Positions 1 to 10,800 of a stretch of 31,192 bases of DNA are shown piece by piece. The notes under the pieces were generated by a model, which was not told the DNA's origin, made no database searches, and worked only from the letters and a program-made list of their open reading frames with translations. Position 1 is the stretch's first letter. Each line of letters begins with the position of its first letter. The translations under genes were made by a program, and so were the position numbers. The DNA comes from Discostella pseudostelligera (taxonomy: Eukaryota > Bacillariophyta > Thalassiosirophyceae > Thalassiosirales > Thalassiosiraceae): contig JALLBK010000202.1 of NCBI GenBank assembly GCA_036940085.1, positions 1 to 31,192 on the forward strand. Direction: 5' to 3'.

Positions 1-452
1 GAGGACCACAGAATTTCTTTCCCCAGTGGTGATGACATATGAATGTTATTTCCTAAAAATATAAAGAGGAGAGATGAAGATTGGAAGAGAGGAGGTCGAT
101 TTTGCAGCGCGCTGCATGAAATGCTGCTCTTTTTGCCGACTCTTTCTCACTTTGCACCTTGTGCTAACCTCTGCCACGTGTAAGTGTCTCCCGCCAAATC
201 ATTGCCACTTCGAAAGCTCCTTTCTCCTTTCGGAGTCGAGTCGTCGCTTTTCAGAAGACGGACAGACGTATCTTTGTCCAAACTCAAACTCCAACCTCAA
301 CTTTACCCACGGTCAGACGGACATCGCCCGCCACTCGCCCATCACCATGAAGTCCACCTCCTACTAGTACGACCTCCATACACCGTTCACCCTCCACCTA
401 CGTCGACGCCTGAACACAGCAGAACAAACGAAAAGTGGATGATTGTCGGATT
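1..452. other. Upstream region of the oxygenase gene, no supported gene
   Basis: This is the left edge of the window and the upstream region of the oxygenase/TPR gene. Two overlapping short open frames on the plus strand (74-367 and 184-459) have no recognisable domain and unlike codon use, so I do not call them genes. An E2F-like motif, CTCCCGCCAAA, lies at 188-198 and is the only regulatory candidate I can point to. An upstream 5' exon of the oxygenase gene cannot be excluded. Confidence 0.5.
188..198 (-). promoter_or_regulatory. E2F-like promoter motif upstream of gene 1
   Basis: The plus strand reads CTCCCGCCAAA, that is TTTGGCGGGAG on the minus strand, close to the E2F/DP consensus TTTSGCGC/TTTGGCGGGAA. 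It lies about 255 nt upstream of the likely oxygenase start codon. The match is seen directly; the binding protein is inferred. Related motifs recur in three other upstream regions of this window. Confidence 0.35.
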
Positions 453-2936
453 ATGTTGATGATCATGAGGAGAGTGATTTGTCTAACCCTACCATTGATC
501 ATCTCGTCGTCGTCGTCGTCGTCGTCGCAAGAGGAAGAGAATGACGTCGTTGTAGCAAACCGTATCCGACAAGCCAAGCTGGATCTTTGGCTTCACGGCG
601 CATTTTCCATGACTACCGAGTATGGTGTGGTGGATAGTAGTAGTAGTAGTGCTATTATTGCGGCCGACTTGGAGATGCAAGTTTCCACAGCCCTGGTTCG
701 GCATGGACCAATCCGAGATATTCGAAGGCGGCTTCTGCGTGATTTGCAATTGGATAAAATGGATAGTGGTGGTGGAGTGTATTCAACAATGACAACTACT
801 ATCATGGGCATGCGGGGAGGCGATGGGTCAGTAAGAGAAGATTATGCCTCTCGTCTTGAAAACCAATTGGCTGAATTAAGTGTCAAGTTCGGGAAACCGT
901 TCATTGATGCAATCGAGCGGGTGAGTATTATATTACTGCATTTATACTTTGTATACCGATTCTTCAACTACATTGCATCTTCGTTGTCCACCAATATCTC
1001 GTATCAGAACCAAGTGGAACATGCCGCTGACTGTGCAAGAAGTTGTGAGCTGTTCTATTGTGCAAATGATTCAACATCTATTGAATGGGATCCGGAGGCA
1101 CATAATGAGACAACTTTTGCATCATACTCCTTTGGGTCGGTTCCACCAGAAGATTTTAGTGATGAATTCCAGTACGTGCCAGTGATCGCATTTTTGCTGT
1201 CGTCTTCACTTTTTTCATGCTCATCCCATTCATACTTTTCCCTTTCCATAGATTTCCACTAGATCTCATAAAAGTTACGCAAGGAGCGCCATTATTTTCG
1301 GCTGAGGAATGTGCATCAGTTATTGATCGAGCTGAAGAAGAGGGTGTGGATAAAAACGAGTATAAGAGCGGGAAATATAGACTAGGAGGTAGGAATGGCA
1401 TGGATTGATGTTTATGAATTGCGCTGAATATGTCTGAAAATGTAACTGATCACCACCTGTTTTTTGCTGGTTTCAGGAGACTGGCTAGTTAATCTTCCAT
1501 CGACACGAGCATGGTTCAATTCCAAGCTTGAGCATGTGTTATTCCCTCTTCTTCACCATCTCTTTCCCGAGATTATTCGCAACCCATCAATTCTCAGAGC
1601 ACACTCCGTATCGCTCCTCAAATACAATCATACCCACCCACGAACAGATGTGCATATTGATAATGGAATACTCGCCATGACGCTCGCAATGACACCTCAA
1701 TCTGATTACGTTGGTGGAGGGACCTTCTATGAACATATGGGAGTAGACCACGTATTGCCGATGGATGTTGGGCACGGCACTTTTCGACCCGGCTCTGTTC
1801 GGCATGGAGGACATAGAGTCACCTCTGGCACACGATACATATTAGGAGCATTTCTTCTGCTGGAAGATCATGTAGAGCATGTTCGGAGGTTAAAGAATAG
1901 AGGATCAGAGTTGCGAACAAGCGGAGACTTGCAAGGGGCAATCAGCCACTTTGAATGGGCTTTGGCCCTCAATCCTAGATGTACGACGTGTCTGAAAGAT
2001 TGGGCTGAAGTACTCCTGTCACAGAAAGATTTTGCTAAAGCGGAAGAGATGATTCGAAAAGCATTAGAAATGCTGGAAGGTCTTGACTCTGACGCTCTCT
2101 TCACTTTGGGACTGATTCTCTCTGAGCAAGGGAAGGACGACGAGAGTATAGCAACATACAGAAAGAGTATCGAGTTGAATGCTGAAGATGCGGAGCTATG
2201 CTTCAATCTTGGTATCAAGCTTGGTGAAAGAAATGACATTACAGGCGAATTAGCCATGTACAAGAAAGGTGCGTCCTCCTTTGCTTCCTATCCATTTTGC
2301 ATGTATGAGGATACCGGGCTCTGTTTTATCTGAATTTGGATTGATTCTGCATTACAACTCTGCTCACGTTTAATGTTGTTGGATTATCCCACAGCAACGG
2401 AAATTGATCCGCATATGGGAGGGGCGTGGATCAATATGGGTACTACACTTGCCGAGTCGGGTGATTTTGATTCGGCCGAACTAATGTTCTTGAAAGCGAT
2501 TCAGTGCTGCGATGATGTCAAGACGAAAGGAATGATGAATTTGGCATTGACTTTACAAGCAAAAGCAAACAACTTGGCAGCAGGCGGTGACTTGAGTGGT
2601 GCAAAGGCGGCAATAGATCACGCGGCCACATTGGTGGATGAAGCAACACCTTTGCTGCAGGCAAAAATTGCATTGGGTAGTGCGACCTCCGAAGACGCTG
2701 TATTTGCGAGGCAGACAAAGCCTCTACGAATTCAAATACATCGCCTCTGTGGACAGATTCTAGCAGGCATGGGAGATTTGGTAGCATGTGAGGCCGAGTT
2801 TCGAACAGCAAGCGAGAAGTTTGGTGACATTCCTGGCATATGGGAAGCACTAGCACGTGTCTTAGATTTACAAGGGAAAACAGAGGATGCTAAACAAGCG
2901 AGAGATAGGTTGGCAGAGATTCGAGGCGTGCTGTGA
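453..2936 (+). CDS. Prolyl 4-hydroxylase-like 2OG-Fe(II) oxygenase with C-terminal TPR repeats
   Basis: Five exons are inferred: 453-920, 1008-1171, 1252-1388, 1477-2268 and 2395-2936. All junctions are GT-AG and keep frame, giving about 700 residues. The ATG at 453 opens a short basic then hydrophobic segment (RRVICLTLPLII) that looks like a signal peptide, followed by eight serines from a TCG microsatellite; the in-frame codon at 435 is GTG, so I did not use it. The oxygenase core has the iron ligands H316 and D318 (HID) and H369, with R376 (SGTR) as the expected 2-oxoglutarate contact, as in the P4Hc family. Residues about 385-700 form TPR-like helical pairs, for example GDFDSAELMFLKAI. 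Known P4H-type enzymes hydroxylate proline or related residues; the TPR region may bind substrate or a partner. Substrate unknown. Secretory location is inferred. Confidence 0.8.
504..527 (+). repeat. (TCG)8 coding microsatellite
   Basis: Eight perfect TCG units encode a run of eight serines immediately after the hydrophobic leader of the oxygenase/TPR protein. A shorter (AGT)5 array at 636-650 encodes five more serines. Both are in frame, so length changes by whole units would be tolerated. Confidence 0.9.
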
Positions 2937-3115
2937 TTGAATAATGCCACGACGAGCGAGGTGGGTAGCCTTCCAATCGAACCAACCGCAGCATGCAAGC
3001 GTTTTACTACGAAGTCCATGATCAGCGCCGACACTTCACCGAGGCAGTTACACCGATCATCTAGACTACTACTTCAACATATCGTTATCATCGCAAGTCA
3101 GTGGAAAAAAATTCC

Positions 3116-3768
3116 TTATGATTTCCATAGCAATACCGTAACACGGGGTACCACCGAAAAATGACTGCATCAAATTCAGTTACAATGAGTAAGTCAGAGT
3201 TGACGACAATTTTATGACGATATGTCGATCAAGCATGTTCGAACACTCACATGTATGTTTTCATCCTATGGGTGACGCTAGATCCAAATGCGTCTGTGGA
3301 AGAGAAGGAAAATAACGATGTTGGGCCCATGAAGCGTACTCTGTCTAGAGAAAGGAGCGATATCTGGGAAGCAACTGCAACCACTTTACACTCACCTCCA
3401 ACAACACAGCTCCATCCTCCTGATCCCGCAGACTTGACTCCCAAATTATTCGCTGCTGCTCCCACTCTGCTGGACGAATCATTTACACCACCACCACTGC
3501 TGCTGCTGCATCTGCCCGCGAAGAAAGCATCATGCTCCTTCTCAAATTCTGATCGAATCGAATCAGCAATAGTTTGGTATAACTTGCCATGATGATTCAC
3601 GGGGGCATTGAATGCACGCTGGGCGATGGCAATGATTGATCCACGCATCTCCTCGGTCATATCGGTTGCGTACACGATGACATTTTTGTGAAGGCTGGCA
3701 TTGATGGAAGCTGCGGATAATGCACTGCCTTCATTCTCTTTGTTGGCGTCTTTATTGGATATGTTCAT
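3116..3768 (-). CDS. Dynein light chain LC8-type, with internal low-complexity insertion
   Basis: Three exons on the minus strand: 3768-3396, 3293-3251 and 3164-3116 (stop 3118-3116), giving about 154 residues. The first intron (3395-3294, 102 nt) has no stop and hides the splice; the second is 3250-3165. Spliced, the protein shows the LC8 signature in order: an N-terminal DMTEEM segment, amphipathic helices ending in SEFEKEHDAF, then GWSCVVGDAFGSSVTH, KTYIHFSV and a C-terminal VLLWKS, which parallels the VAILLFKSG end of animal DYNLL. LC8 is a dimeric hub of dynein and other complexes. Oddities are a 30-residue Asn/Ser-rich N-terminal extension and a Ser/Gly/Ala-rich insertion at residues 86-118, exactly between helix 2 and the first core beta strand; typical LC8 is about 90 residues. 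The in-frame codon at 3783 is GTG, so the ATG at 3768 is preferred. It is tail-to-tail with the oxygenase gene. Confidence 0.82.
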
Positions 3769-4803
3769 GTTTGATTCATTCACTTCTTGCCCATCACTTT
3801 CATTTGCGGATCAAACAAATTTTGAAATTAAAACGAGGTTTTCTAAGTTCAAGTTGTTGTGGATCAAAGAGGAGTTGAGACATCATGATGATGACGATGT
3901 TGCCCAAGCCAAAGTCCATGATGGTGGTGATGCAACATCAATGAGAATTACATGACGAAGCTTTCAGCAACCGTAATACAACTGTGAAACTTGGCAAATA
4001 ATTGAAGTATCATCATTGTGCAGTCCGTTCTCGCATTACTCTAATGATTATCGCACCAATACGATTGTGATTCGGCTCCATCATGGTGATGTTGTGGTAT
4101 GTCATCGCCGGGCTTATCATTCTCACAATCAGCTGCTATTTGTTTGTGATAGATGAAATACACTCGATATTGTTGTCAATACGATTCCTATGCAAATCTC
4201 ACGCGTGTTGGCTTTCGTCTGCTGCTTCAGCTGTTTGTGGTAAAAATGTACGATACGCGCCCCTTTTGGGTCGGAGGTGGATCGTTTGCAGGATGAAGTG
4301 TTACGTTAAATTTTGTTGGAAGCCATGCTACTTACGGCCTCTATTTATTCTTTATAAAAATTTCCATATTTGGGAAACTAAAGTAAATTTACTTATCTTT
4401 AGTGGCACGTCCCCCGCCGCAGCTGCGATCACTCCACCACACCCACACGCACAGCCACAGCCGTCGTCGGCCCTATCCACATCGTCAATAGCAATAGCAA
4501 AGAGCGGAAACCAGGAAGCATAACGGCGTCGACGCCAGAACACGATAAGGAGAGGGGGCGCGTTGATATTACAGGTGAGATTGAACCACAATTGTTGGCG
4601 CCTTGTTGTTGGTGGCCGACGGCTCATTTCATGGTCGACGACGGTGCCGACGGTCAGTGTCATTTTTCATGCGGCAACATCGTCTCTGCTCTCAATCCTT
4701 TGTCATGCCAACATGAAATTCACCCGTCGTTCTATTTTCCCGCCCATATCAGGCCATTACTTTCACGCCTGATAGTCGCGACCGCGACAGAAGAGATACC
4801 ATC
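3769..4803. other. Divergent intergenic region between LC8 and SET genes
   Basis: About 1 kb separates the start codons of two divergently transcribed genes. An open frame at 4083-4523 encodes a hydrophobic start followed by Pro/Ala/Ser-rich sequence with no recognisable family, and I judge it chance. The region is AT-richer in its middle (around 4340-4400). A strong E2F-like site sits 60 nt upstream of the SET gene start. I see nothing else that I can support. Confidence 0.5.
4735..4745 (+). promoter_or_regulatory. E2F-like site upstream of the SET gene
   Basis: The sequence TTTTCCCGCCC is a close match to the E2F/DP site TTTSSCGC and lies about 60 nt upstream of the start ATG of the giant SET protein. 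Link to cell-cycle control is inferred from the motif alone. Confidence 0.4.
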
Positions 4804-7800
4804 ATGGTGGGGGAACAATCGTCGCCGCCAAGCGAGGGGACATCTTCCCAACAGCGGCGTATACCAAAGAAAAAGAAATTCACACACGACGCGATGGCCG
4901 ATGATGCCAATTTCAACATCACGACTGCCAATGAGACCTCTACATTAACTTGCGATGTTGAACACGAGACAGTAGGGGCAGTCGACGACGGCATGAATTT
5001 GAGCAAACTGCCCACCAAGGACGCCACAACAACAGAAGTTGATGGGCCAAGTGAGTCAGGACTAGATCATCTCAAGCGCAAATCTGCTGCCAAAACTGAG
5101 AATACTCCCGAGATGATTTTTGATCCTCCCATTCTTCGTAAAGGAGATCTCGTTCGACTTTCTAACGAGTAAGTTGAACGCGTATTGTGAATTGTCAATG
5201 ATAGCTTGAGCTCAACCATCTTTCATTCTCATTACTACCACTTTACATTCCCAGGCAAAGATCAGGCCGCATTCAAGGAGGATTAGCTCGTATTACTCGC
5301 GTGATATTTGCTACCATCGATGACGACACACGAGCTGGCGATGAAATTCCGACTGGTTATGATATTGAATACGTCCTTGGGGGCAAACTCTCCAATTTGG
5401 CACGATGCGACTTAGCTTATACAACCGCTACGGCAGAAGGTCTTGTGGATGCAACTGATAATTCTAGGGGACATCTCTTGCGTCGTCGACGGCCCGCGGC
5501 CGTGGAGAAGGAACGGGAAGTGGCAGATTCATCCATGGGCAAAGACAACGACAAACAGAAACCTAGGGCTGGTGGCAATGAAATGGAAACCCCCACGAAG
5601 CGCAAACCAGGAAGACCACCGAAGAAAAAGGCCGATGAGCCTGCAAAAGAATCAGAGGATGTGGTAGCTGACGAGTTGACGTCGTCGTTGTTGTCGAAGA
5701 AGGATAAGGGTCGAAAGAGTGAACTCACTTCAGGTGCTGATAAGAAACAACGTGCTTCAAAGACCAGCAACAATGATAGCAATGCTGATGAGAACATCCG
5801 AAGTAAGATCGCAAAGCTTGGATGGGAAACGAGGCGCGCCCAAGAGGCTGCTGCTACTAACAAGACTACTAAGCCTTCGATTAAGTCGGGGACGAGCAAA
5901 GGAACTAGTGGTACTAACGTAAAGCGGAGTAACAAACGGCACAGCAACACAGATACTAGCGAGTCGGATGTAACCTCAATCGCTGGGCATACAGAGGAAT
6001 TATCTGGATCGCGCCGTCTAGACTTTTATACTAAACAGAGAAAGGAGATGGAAAAGTCGCTTCAGAGGCTTGAAAAGGTTGACCGATTTGGATTTTTCTT
6101 GGATGAAACCCCTCCTGAGTTTGACGAGAATTACGACCACGACGATTGTGACGACCTCCCTGATGGCGATGACGGGTCTGTCCCAGTTGCTAATATTCGC
6201 AAGAATGTGCAGTTTCCTGATCAACCACCGTTTAACTTTCTAGTTGTTCGCAAGCGCCTTGCGGCTGGGAGATACAATGTCGACATGGTGGCCGCTGAAG
6301 TGAAAAGACTCAGGGAAATTGAAGCCATGCTACACCCATCTGGAACTGATGAAGGACAACAAGTCGTTGAAGTTGACTCTGACGAATTGAAACAATCAGT
6401 ATGCAATCCAATTGCTGTCGACTGGGATACTTTTTATGCAGATATTGTTGGCATGTGCGACGCTGCTTTGGACCGTGATCCTGAAGGCCCTTCACTAGGC
6501 GGTGGTCATTTGGGCTGGGCGGCAATTAAAGTCAAAAAAATGATGGAACAAATGTATTTTGGTTACGGCAATAGACGAAGGTTGGAAGTGGAGGAGAACG
6601 AAGCCCGTGAACGATACGAAAAGATACTGTTGAGTTGTGGCAATACAGAAGCGGCAATGCAAGGAAAGTGGCGAAAGGAGGCATTCCCGGAGCGCAAGTA
6701 TGAAAGGTTGCAGACTTCCAGTGTGATATGCGATGGACTTTCACCAAAGGATAGATCGTATGCAATGTATGAGCTCGAAACTAAGTTGCCAGACAGCTTT
6801 GTTGGGTTGGCATACACATATGACGATAGCGGCCAGCTCAGCGAGATGTGGATGAAGACCGTTGCTGACGAGACGCACAAAAAGTCAAAGCAAAGGAAGA
6901 AAAAGAAGGACTCCAAAGACGATAGTGATTCGGTAGTGAACGAGGATGAATCCACAGCCCAAAAAGCTGCCATGGCATTGGCAAAGGATGATGGTGTGGT
7001 CCGCGCTCAGGTTCAAACGGCTATGGTTAATCTTCTTATTCAAGTCCAGGATCGAGTTATGACGGATCTCGGTGTGATGCACAGTCCTGAGGCTCGCAGC
7101 GCCAATTGGGACGATGGCGATCGTGGCCGCGACTACCGTGGTGGAGGTGCCGAGGTTGAGCAAGGGACACATACAGTACTCTCTCTCCCGGAGGTAGCAG
7201 AACAAGAAGTTTGGGGCATTGATTGTTACACGAGGAAGAATGTCATGACATTGATCGAATCCGAATTTACGCCTGAAATTGCTGTTGAATTTGTTGAGAA
7301 GTGGTTGCTTCCTGCAATTAATGCATGCCCTATTGACCTCGCACATAAAATGTCAACGGCCGCCAAAATTTTAGAAGGGCAAGATCCCATCGCTGCCGCC
7401 CGAACCAAAACGAATTTACTCGATGATACGACTTCAGAATCTAGTGATGTCGATGGAACATCTCAGAATGCCTGTCAGCCGTGTGAAATAAAGACTGACG
7501 CTCGAAAAATACAAGAGAGCTGCGTATTTTTGAGAGATGCACTCAAATCGAAAATCAAGGAACATTCGCCCCCGTGGCTCAAGTCTGCAGCGCGCTTGAT
7601 CCGCCTAGCGTCTGATTCCATAGACGATGACTATTTTAGAATCCATCCAAAAGGGCACGGATCCGTCGTGATTGGCGAAGGTGGGCTCAAGGCGAATTCC
7701 CTTGTCACGTATTACCGTGGGGAGGTGTATCCTGCTTGGCGTTGGTGCGAGAAATTGGACGCAATTGAGCATGTACAGAAGAAACTGAATTTGCGTCCAA

Positions 7801-10800
7801 ATCTTCCCGACTTTTACAACATGGCAATGGAGCGGCCGAAGAAGGATCCACGCGGATATTGTCTTCTATTTGTTGACGCTTCTCGCAAATCAGGGTTGGG
7901 GTCTTCCTTTTCTCATAGTTGCAACCCTACCTGTGAGGTTCGCGTGGTATCTCTCAATGGAAAACTTTCTCTCTCAATGACTACTCTTCGAGATTTGGAG
8001 CAAGGCGAGGAATTAACATTCGACTACAATGCAGTTACGGAGTCATTGAATGAGTATCGATTTGCAGTTTGTTTGTGTGGGCAAAAGAAGTGCAGGGGAT
8101 CATTTCTGCACTACGCTACTGCAGATTGTTACCAACAAGTCCTGAGTCGAAATTCTCCTGTATCTGCTCGGTTCGCCAATCTAGTTCGCGGTTGCATGAA
8201 GCAGGTCATGTCGAAGGAAGATTCAGAGCTCTTATTGAAACACGGTTTCAACACTGCAGCATTTGGAGCGGTGAGCTTCAACCACCACAGCGGCGTCGAC
8301 CCTCAATCAAATCCTGATTCGATTGAAAATGTGCCCGTATGGTTGCGAACATATGTTGCTGACTGCTTGCGGTATATCGAGTATGAGCGAAGGGCGCTCC
8401 CCGTCGCTTTACTATGTAATCAAATGGAAAGGATGGAGAACAAGCAACCAAAATTGAAGGCTTCGCTACCGAAAAAAGAAAAACCCGCCCCCGCAAATGA
8501 ATTATCATCTTCCAAAATGAAATCTGTTGCTGGCTCAAAGCCCGCGACGTCATACTTCTTTTTTCTTCAGAGTCAAAGAGAGCATTGGGAGTCGATTGCG
8601 CGACAGAATTACGGCGATCTGAAAGGTCTTGAATTCAGCCAAGAAGTAAATAAAGAAGCATCACGAGCTTGGAGCAACCTTACTGATGAAGAGAAATTGT
8701 CATGGAAGAAAAAATCAATCGCAGACTGGAAGAAAAATGGAGGGAAAGAGAAAGCAAAGCTGGAGGCCGAACGGCAGCGAGGATTGAAAAACTTATCAGA
8801 TGGTTCAGCGAAGTCATCGGAGCCAGCTAAAGCTACCGAAAAACAGATAGGAAACAACGAAGGGGGAAACGGAGACAATGGCAAACCGGCTGAGCATGAA
8901 AGTTTGGTTGAAACTAAAAGTATTTCAATTGCCGATGCAGACGCAGAGGGGTTTTCAGCCATGGAGCAACGAATTCAGCAGCTGGCTCAAAGCTTGAGCC
9001 GCATAGGTCGTGTTCTTGATAGACACAGAGAGAGTGTATGTGCCGAAAGAAAGGATATCACAACATCCATCGACTCTGACCGACTGCGTGATTTGGTGCC
9101 CACCCCATTGAAGATTATGTTTGACGAGGAAGTAGTGAGCTGGATTTGGTCGGACTGTAAGGGTGTAGTTAACGCCCTGTTCTCGATGACGACTATTCAC
9201 TTTCCTGAACATTCTCTGTTGAGGAAGCTCCTTTCGAATACCAAAGATTCATACCCTGTTCTCTCAGCATTCAATCAATATCGTTCTATCCACCCTCTGG
9301 ATAGGAAGGGAAAAAATTCTTGCACAAGTACTCATGCAAGGAAGTTAGTTCGCGAGGCGTTGTTGAACTTTCGAATGAACATAATGGATTTCCTTTCACT
9401 CGCAGAAAAATCAAATGCCGATGTCCGGAATGAAAAGCGCAGAGACCAAGCACGCGCAAGGGAGGAGAAGAAAAGGCAGGGAATCAATGTTTCTGAAGGT
9501 CCTGAGTTGTCTCAAGGTGTAACAGATTCATGCAGTGAAATCAAAAGTACTCACGCTTCCTCCCTTCAAACTACGGGGGACGAGGACATGAAGCAGGAAC
9601 AAGGCCTACCCGCTGGACTGGACCACAATGATTTGATACCCCCAACTAGTAAAGAAAGAATATCTCTGGAGAACACAGCCCACGACTTGGATAATCAACC
9701 TTCCCCCGCAACTGCAGTCGGGAAAGAGGTCAATTCTTCGCCTAGCGCGGGAGAAGAAGTCATGTCGATGCGAGGGGGCGGCGACGAGTGCGCCTCCACA
9801 ATTCGTCAAACGAATACTTTCGAGCCTTCAATTAAGAACCCAATCGAAGATACAAACAGTATGTTATCCGACGCGCCAACTCACGCAGATCTTAGCGCAA
9901 CCGATGTCCCATTCACTGTTGTTGACGATGTTAAGCCTTCGTCGAAAATCTTTTCTGTGGCATCTCACTCTTGCGAAGCCGATGATTGCATCGACGTGGG
10001 AGAAAGCTCCGTCAACATGAATGCTGTGCCATCCAATGAACGATCTGAGTCCTTAGTTGACGAAGGTACTAGCCAGATATTGGATGCTGCTGCTGCAACG
10101 AGACTACAAGATTTAATCAATGCCGCATCGAGCAACAGAGGTGATGAGATAGAAATTATTTCCTTAGCGCTTGCGTTGACAGAAGAAATACCGTCGGAAC
10201 CAACCATCATGGAGGTAGAATCAAAAAAACCTCGAAAGAAAATTGTTCCAATGTCACAAGACCAAGTCAGCTACCTCAAGGATTGGTTATTTGATCCGAA
10301 ACATATATTGAACCCATACCCGACGGAAGAGGAAAAGTGGATAATGATTAAAGATATTGGAATTGAACGCTCTCGACTCGACAGCTGGTTTACGAAGAAC
10401 CGACAGAAAGTGCTGAATCCGGAAGTCAAACCAGTCACAATGAAATGGCGCAAAGACGACCAAGTTCATTGGGAAACCTTCCGAAAGAGCAGATACATGT
10501 TAGAAGCCACAGCTGATTTGTTGCTCATGTACGCCAACACCAAAACGTTCTTTTTGTTGGACCCCTTTCTTCATTTCGATTCGACTCCAATCGACGTGTA
10601 TGCTAGGGAGCTGGGAAATGAAGTTCCGTCTCGCTTCGCCTTGAATAGTCAACATGTCTCGGGTGATAATCCGGATGCTGTAGTCTCTCGTGACGAAGAA
10701 TCCCCGGAAGTAAATCGCGAAGGACTAGGGGTCGACGAAAGTTCAGAGATCATCAAGACCAAAGTGTCAAACTTATTTTGCTCCCCCGACGAGGTGATTG

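Noticed and set aside
74..459. Two overlapping short frames at the left edge, one with a signal-peptide-like stretch
   Set aside because: Overlap each other in different frames, no domain similarity; the signal-like stretch is too short to be convincing.
504..650. TCG and AGT arrays as a CRISPR-like or functional repeat array
   Set aside because: Simple coding microsatellites for serine with no spacers.
3251..3592. Plus-strand frame opposite the LC8 gene
   Set aside because: Antisense shadow; the minus strand gives clear LC8 motifs after splicing.
4083..4523. Plus-strand open frame with a hydrophobic start upstream of the SET gene
   Set aside because: No recognisable family, abrupt change to Pro/Ala/Ser-rich sequence, lies in a divergent promoter region; probably chance.
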